Shown here in pieces: positions 14,757 through 17,951 of a stretch of 17,951 nt of DNA. The notes under the pieces are model-generated. The model had not been told where the DNA came from, did no database searches, and saw nothing but the letters and a program-made list of their open reading frames with translations. The position numbers and the translations under genes were made by a program. Position 1 is the first letter of the stretch. The number at the start of each line of letters is the position of its first letter. The stretch spans positions 1 to 17,951 of the forward strand of contig WLTJ01000008.1 of the NCBI GenBank assembly GCA_009705435.1, in the 5' to 3' direction. This stretch comes from Actinomycetota bacterium. Its GTDB lineage: Bacteria > Actinomycetota > Acidimicrobiia > Acidimicrobiales > Ilumatobacteraceae.

Positions 14757-16541
14757 ATGACGACCACCGCGGTCGTGACTGAATCTGATTCTGGGTTGCC
14801 AGTTGTGGCTGGCATTGTCCCGGATGTCACCGGACTTGATCGTGTTTTTGATTATCTGGTTCCACCATCTCTGACGGATGTCGTCGCGCTTGGCTCGCGT
14901 GTACGAATGTCTTTGAATGGTCGCCGTGTCGGGGGATGGGTGGTGTCGCTTGGATCACCAGCATCGGACTTGGCGACGAGCAAATTGAAGTCAATCGATA
15001 AGTCAAGTGGGATAGGACCCGACGCCGAGATGTTGGATCTGTGCCGATGGGCCTCTGATCGTTGGTGCGCTTCACGTTTACGCCCATTTCTTGTCACTGC
15101 CTCACCGAATACGGTTGTCACCCGCGCTTCTCCAGCGCGTCGGACCAAGGTATTGGCCGAACCCGTATCGCCTGCGGCCACATCATTGTTGGCTCAAGGT
15201 GGGGGAGTTCTGCGTCTTCCACCGAGTGCCGATCAGATGCCGACAGTTTTGGCGGCAGCCCGATTGGGACCAACCTTGGTGGTCTGCGCATCGGTTGACA
15301 ATGCTCAAATTCTCGCCACTCGCTTGCGTCGTACAGGCATCTCTGTAGCACTGATGCCCCACGAGTGGGCTCAAGCAAGAGGCGGTGTCGACGTTGTTAT
15401 TGGAGCGCGGGCTGCAGCATTTGCCCCCTGCCCCAACTTGGCAGTTGCTGTGGTCCTTGATGAACACGAAGAGTCTTTGCAAGAAGAGCGGGCTCCGACG
15501 TGGCATGCGCGTGATGTGTTGGCCAGGCGGGCTCGTCTAGCTCATGCGCCGTTGCTCTTGGTCTCGCCGTGTCCGAGTGTGGTTGGGTTGCACCAACGCA
15601 CCTTGCTCGCGCCCAGTAGCGAACGTGAACATGCCTCATGGCCCACTGTACAAGTGGTGGATCAAAGTGACCTTGAACCATGGAAGAGGTCGTTGTTGTC
15701 CTCAGAGTTGATCGCGCACTTGCGTCATGCCGATCTCCGCGTGGCATGTGTGCTCAATACCAAGGGTCAAGCGCGACTGCTGGCATGTCGATCATGCAAG
15801 ATGCTGGCGCGTTGTGAGTCGTGTACAGGATCAATGGTTGAAAATGTGGTGGGTCAACTTGACTGTGGAACCTGTCAGCGCAGCCGACCTAAAGTCTGCG
15901 CAACATGTGGATCATCAGTGCTTTCACGGATTCGTCCAGGAGTTGGGCGACTGCGTGATGAACTTGAGGCAGCAGCTCAACGCGATGTTCTCGCAGTCGT
16001 AGCAGGCAAGAATAAAGATGAACTCTTTGATGACACGACTGCTGATGTCTTTATCGGCACAGAAGCAGTGTTGCATCGGTGCCGGCGTATTGATGTGGTG
16101 GCATTTTTAGATTTTGACAGCGAGTTATTGGCCCCGCGTTATCAAGCCAGCGAGCAGGCCATGGCCTTAATCGCCAAAGCAGCGCGTTTAGTAGGAATCC
16201 GCGAGAGAGGTGGACGAATCATCTTGCAAACCTCCCTGCCGGACAATGATGTGGTTCTGGCCGCCGTGGCCGGTGATCCCGGAATTCTCAGTCAAGCAGA
16301 ATTGGCTCGCCGCGAAATGTTGGGTTTCCCACCTGCGTCGGCATTAGCGGTGATTGAAGGTGAAGGTGGTGGCGCATTCGCAACTTCCTTATCCGCAATG
16401 GGTGGGATCACCGTGGTGGCACACCGCGAGAAGTGGCTCGTGCGGGCGAGTAGTCATGATGTGCTCACTCACGCTTTTATGAATACCGAGCGGCCGGCAC
16501 ACTCAAAAATCAGAATTGAAGTTGACCCTCCAAGGATCTGA
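14757..16541 (+). CDS. priA: Degenerate PriA-like primosomal protein N' without helicase Walker A
   Basis: PriA normally restarts collapsed replication forks. The 594-residue product keeps the N-terminal 3' DNA-binding domain (RVFDYLVPP, GSRVRM, RRVGGWVVSL at about 29-66) and all eight zinc cysteines (C344, C347, C353, C356, C370, C373, C381, C384). The expected Walker A segment near 150-165 reads LRLPPSADQMPT, without GKT. The following motif reads GARAAAFAPCPNLAV and VLDEHEES (233-240) where helicases have GTRSAxFAP and DEEH. Actinobacterial PriA proteins are known to lack a working helicase, so this is a family trait and probably not recent decay. A TAGATT box (14742-14747) lies nine bases before the ATG and no ribosome binding site is evident. 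Confidence 0.9.
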   Translation: MTTTAVVTESDSGLPVVAGIVPDVTGLDRVFDYLVPPSLTDVVALGSRVRMSLNGRRVGGWVVSLGSPASDLATSKLKSIDKSSGIGPDAEMLDLCRWASDRWCASRLRPFLVTASPNTVVTRASPARRTKVLAEPVSPAATSLLAQGGGVLRLPPSADQMPTVLAAARLGPTLVVCASVDNAQILATRLRRTGISVALMPHEWAQARGGVDVVIGARAAAFAPCPNLAVAVVLDEHEESLQEERAPTWHARDVLARRARLAHAPLLLVSPCPSVVGLHQRTLLAPSSEREHASWPTVQVVDQSDLEPWKRSLLSSELIAHLRHADLRVACVLNTKGQARLLACRSCKMLARCESCTGSMVENVVGQLDCGTCQRSRPKVCATCGSSVLSRIRPGVGRLRDELEAAAQRDVLAVVAGKNKDELFDDTTADVFIGTEAVLHRCRRIDVVAFLDFDSELLAPRYQASEQAMALIAKAARLVGIRERGGRIILQTSLPDNDVVLAAVAGDPGILSQAELARREMLGFPPASALAVIEGEGGGAFATSLSAMGGITVVAHREKWLVRASSHDVLTHAFMNTERPAHSKIRIEVDPPRI

Positions 16542-16552
16542 ACTCAGTTTCT

Positions 16553-16602
16553 GTTTTACAAAAAATTAATCAACTTCAGATGATTTTTATAGAAAGTAAA
16601 AC
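16553..16602. other. AT-rich interrupted inverted repeat between priA and purL
   Basis: GTTTTAC (16553-16559) and GTAAAAC (16596-16602) are perfect reverse complements. Inside them AATCA (16568-16572) and TGATT (16581-16585) pair around an 8-base loop. The pair could fold as a long imperfect hairpin at the end of the priA transcript, or mark a regulatory site for purL. The stem is almost all A-T and no T-run follows, so a strong intrinsic terminator is doubtful. The remaining bases of this 116-base gap hold only the purL promoter candidate. Confidence 0.35.
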
Positions 16603-16644
16603 GAATCACTGCTTGCTACGTGGATTGTGAAGACTCCTAACCTT

Positions 16645-16650
16645 TACTCT
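16645..16650 (+). promoter_or_regulatory. -10-like box for a probably leaderless purL transcript
   Basis: TACTCT fits TANNNT and ends seven bases before the GTG start of purL. No Shine-Dalgarno sequence precedes the GTG. A second candidate, TAACCT (16638-16643), lies just upstream and is the same hexamer seen before pyrR; used as -10 it would give a leader of only about six to eight bases. Confidence 0.42.
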
Positions 16651-16657
16651 CGTCTTA

Positions 16658-17951
16658 GTGCCTGTTTCCTCGGTTTTCTCCCCAAAAAGTTGGTGGAGGG
16701 TCTCCGCGCCTCGGGACTCTTATCAGGACCACTCCTTGTCTCAAGCGGCCTCGCGACTCGGATTTTCCGGACTGACTTTTGAATCCTGCGATTTGTACTT
16801 TGTCTCTGGGTGTAGCGATGAGGTGGACGCGCAACGTCTGGCTCAGTCACTCATCAGTGAGCCGTTCGGACCGCAGGTTGCGGTCACTTTTGTGGACCCC
16901 AAGGAGGAGACCGCTACCTCGAGTGAATTGGTGGTGGAGGTCGCTCGTCGGGCGGGTGTCACAGACCGCGTAGCTTTTCAAATGCAAGAGAGTGCCGCTC
17001 GTTTAGGTTTAGACGTTCGTATCGCCACAGGGTCGGCACATCGCATTTTGGGAGCGACGCATCTTGATGACAGTGCCGTGAGCGAGTTAGTGGAACGCAT
17101 CTTGTGCAATCCTGTCGTGGAAATATGGGACCGCTCGAGGGTCAGCCCTGGTTTCGTGCCGACGAGTTCTGACGGAGCGCAAAGCCGGGTAGAAACTGTT
17201 GCGCTGCGCGGCTTAAGCGATGTGCAACTTTCTCAACTCAATCGGCAACGTGGTTTGGCTCTTGATCACAGCGAACTGCTTGTTGTTCAGCAATGGTTTG
17301 CCAACGAGGGACGAGATCCGACTGATGCCGAGATTGAAACAATCGCCCAAACCTGGAGTGAACACTGTTCACATAAAACATTTACGGCACGCATCACCAC
17401 GACAGGAGGCGATGAAATAGCGCCACTATTGCGTCAATTGCGTGATTGCACGCGAACGATAAATGCTCCTTTTGTTGTGTCGGCTTTTGATGGCAACGCT
17501 GGCATCGTTCGCTTTGGCGATTCTCATGCTCTCGCCATTAAGGCCGAAACCCACAATCATCCAAGCGCAGTAGAACCCTTTGGTGGAGCGAATACCGGAG
17601 TGGGTGGCGTAGTGCGCGATGTCTTAGCCGCTCCAGCGATTCCTGTGGCACTCACCGATGTGTTGTGCTTTGGCCCAGCGAACACACGGCCCGATCAGTT
17701 ACCTCGCGGGGTCTTGCACCCAGAGATGATTCGCGAAGGTGTTGTCGCGGGTGTGGCTGATTATGGCAACAAGATTGGTGTGCCCACAGTTGCTGGTGCA
17801 GTTCTTTACGATGAGGGTTACATCGCTAATCCCTTAGTGTTTTGTGGTTGCGTTGGCAGAGTTTTGCGGGGCTACGACGCTATTGGTGAACCGCGAGTGG
17901 GCGATCAAATTGTGGTGATTGGCGGCGCCACGGGACGCGACGGAATCAAAG
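16658..17951 (+). CDS. purL: Phosphoribosylformylglycinamidine synthase, PurS/PurL fusion type, 5' part
   Basis: FGAM synthase converts FGAR to FGAM with ATP and glutamine-derived ammonia in purine synthesis. The first 431 codons are visible; the gene runs off the window. GTG 16658 is the only usable early start: the frame is closed by TGA at 16628-16630. About residues 10-75 (SLSQAASRLGFSGLTFESCD...EVDAQRLAQSLISEPFG) and 88-165 (LVVEVARRAGVTDRVAFQMQ...VERILCNPVVEIWD) look like two PurS-like units. The PurL part follows: LRGLSDVQLSQLNRQRGLAL, AQTWSEHCSHKTF with H236 as expected catalytic histidine, and KAETHNHPSAVEPFGGANTG with ETHNHP at 297-302. This arrangement recalls the roughly 950-1000-residue PurSL enzymes of deltaproteobacteria, not the separate PurS, PurQ, PurL of most actinomycetes. 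A glutaminase domain cannot be judged here. Confidence 0.93.
   Translation, partial: MPVSSVFSPKSWWRVSAPRDSYQDHSLSQAASRLGFSGLTFESCDLYFVSGCSDEVDAQRLAQSLISEPFGPQVAVTFVDPKEETATSSELVVEVARRAGVTDRVAFQMQESAARLGLDVRIATGSAHRILGATHLDDSAVSELVERILCNPVVEIWDRSRVSPGFVPTSSDGAQSRVETVALRGLSDVQLSQLNRQRGLALDHSELLVVQQWFANEGRDPTDAEIETIAQTWSEHCSHKTFTARITTTGGDEIAPLLRQLRDCTRTINAPFVVSAFDGNAGIVRFGDSHALAIKAETHNHPSAVEPFGGANTGVGGVVRDVLAAPAIPVALTDVLCFGPANTRPDQLPRGVLHPEMIREGVVAGVADYGNKIGVPTVAGAVLYDEGYIANPLVFCGCVGRVLRGYDAIGEPRVGDQIVVIGGATGRDGIK

Noticed and set aside
1..17951. Search for defence, toxin-antitoxin, phage, transposon or secondary metabolism genes
   Set aside because: Every long plus-strand frame is accounted for by housekeeping genes and the gaps are short; nothing accessory could be supported.

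Overview
The window is a dense run of housekeeping genes from an actinomycete-type (Actinomycetota) chromosome with moderate G+C. All recognisable genes lie on the + strand, and no intergenic gap exceeds about 120 bases. The lineage call rests on marker genes and order: a mIHF/sIHF-type gene between the pyr genes and gmk-rpoZ-coaBC-metK-priA, a PriA without a helicase Walker A, an ileS-TraR/DksA-lspA-rluD block, and CoaBC with PAMH instead of PAMN. Moderate G+C together with a fused PurS/PurL would suit an aquatic Acidimicrobiia-like member, but that is inference. I see no mobile element, tRNA, rRNA, CRISPR array or phage gene.

Layout. (1) 1-159: C-terminus of ileS. (2) 210-2592: a Lys/Ala/Pro-repeat protein ending in a TraR/DksA-like domain, then lspA and rluD. 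(3) 2593-10851: the pyrimidine operon pyrR-pyrB-pyrC-carA-carB-pyrD, preceded by a PyrR-binding hairpin that runs into the pyrR ribosome binding site. (4) 10879-14721: mihF, gmk, rpoZ, coaBC, metK. (5) 14757-16541: degenerate priA. (6) 16658 to the end: the 5' part of a PurS/PurL-type FGAM synthase.

How it works together. PyrR with UMP is expected to hold the hairpin at 2612-2642 closed and block translation of pyrR; the 4-base ATGA overlaps pyrR/pyrB and pyrB/pyrC would carry that repression downstream. CarAB, PyrB, PyrC and PyrD take bicarbonate and glutamine to orotate. pyrF is missing from its usual place and no pyrK is present. Gmk, RpoZ, CoaBC, MetK and PurL supply GMP phosphorylation, the RNA polymerase omega subunit, coenzyme A, SAM and purines.

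No dramatic new system is visible. The items most worth a second look are the TraR/DksA protein, which has lost all four zinc cysteines and gained a histone-H1-like tail of about 150 residues; the compact PyrR translational switch; probable leaderless starts for mihF and purL; and a small palindrome upstream of metK.
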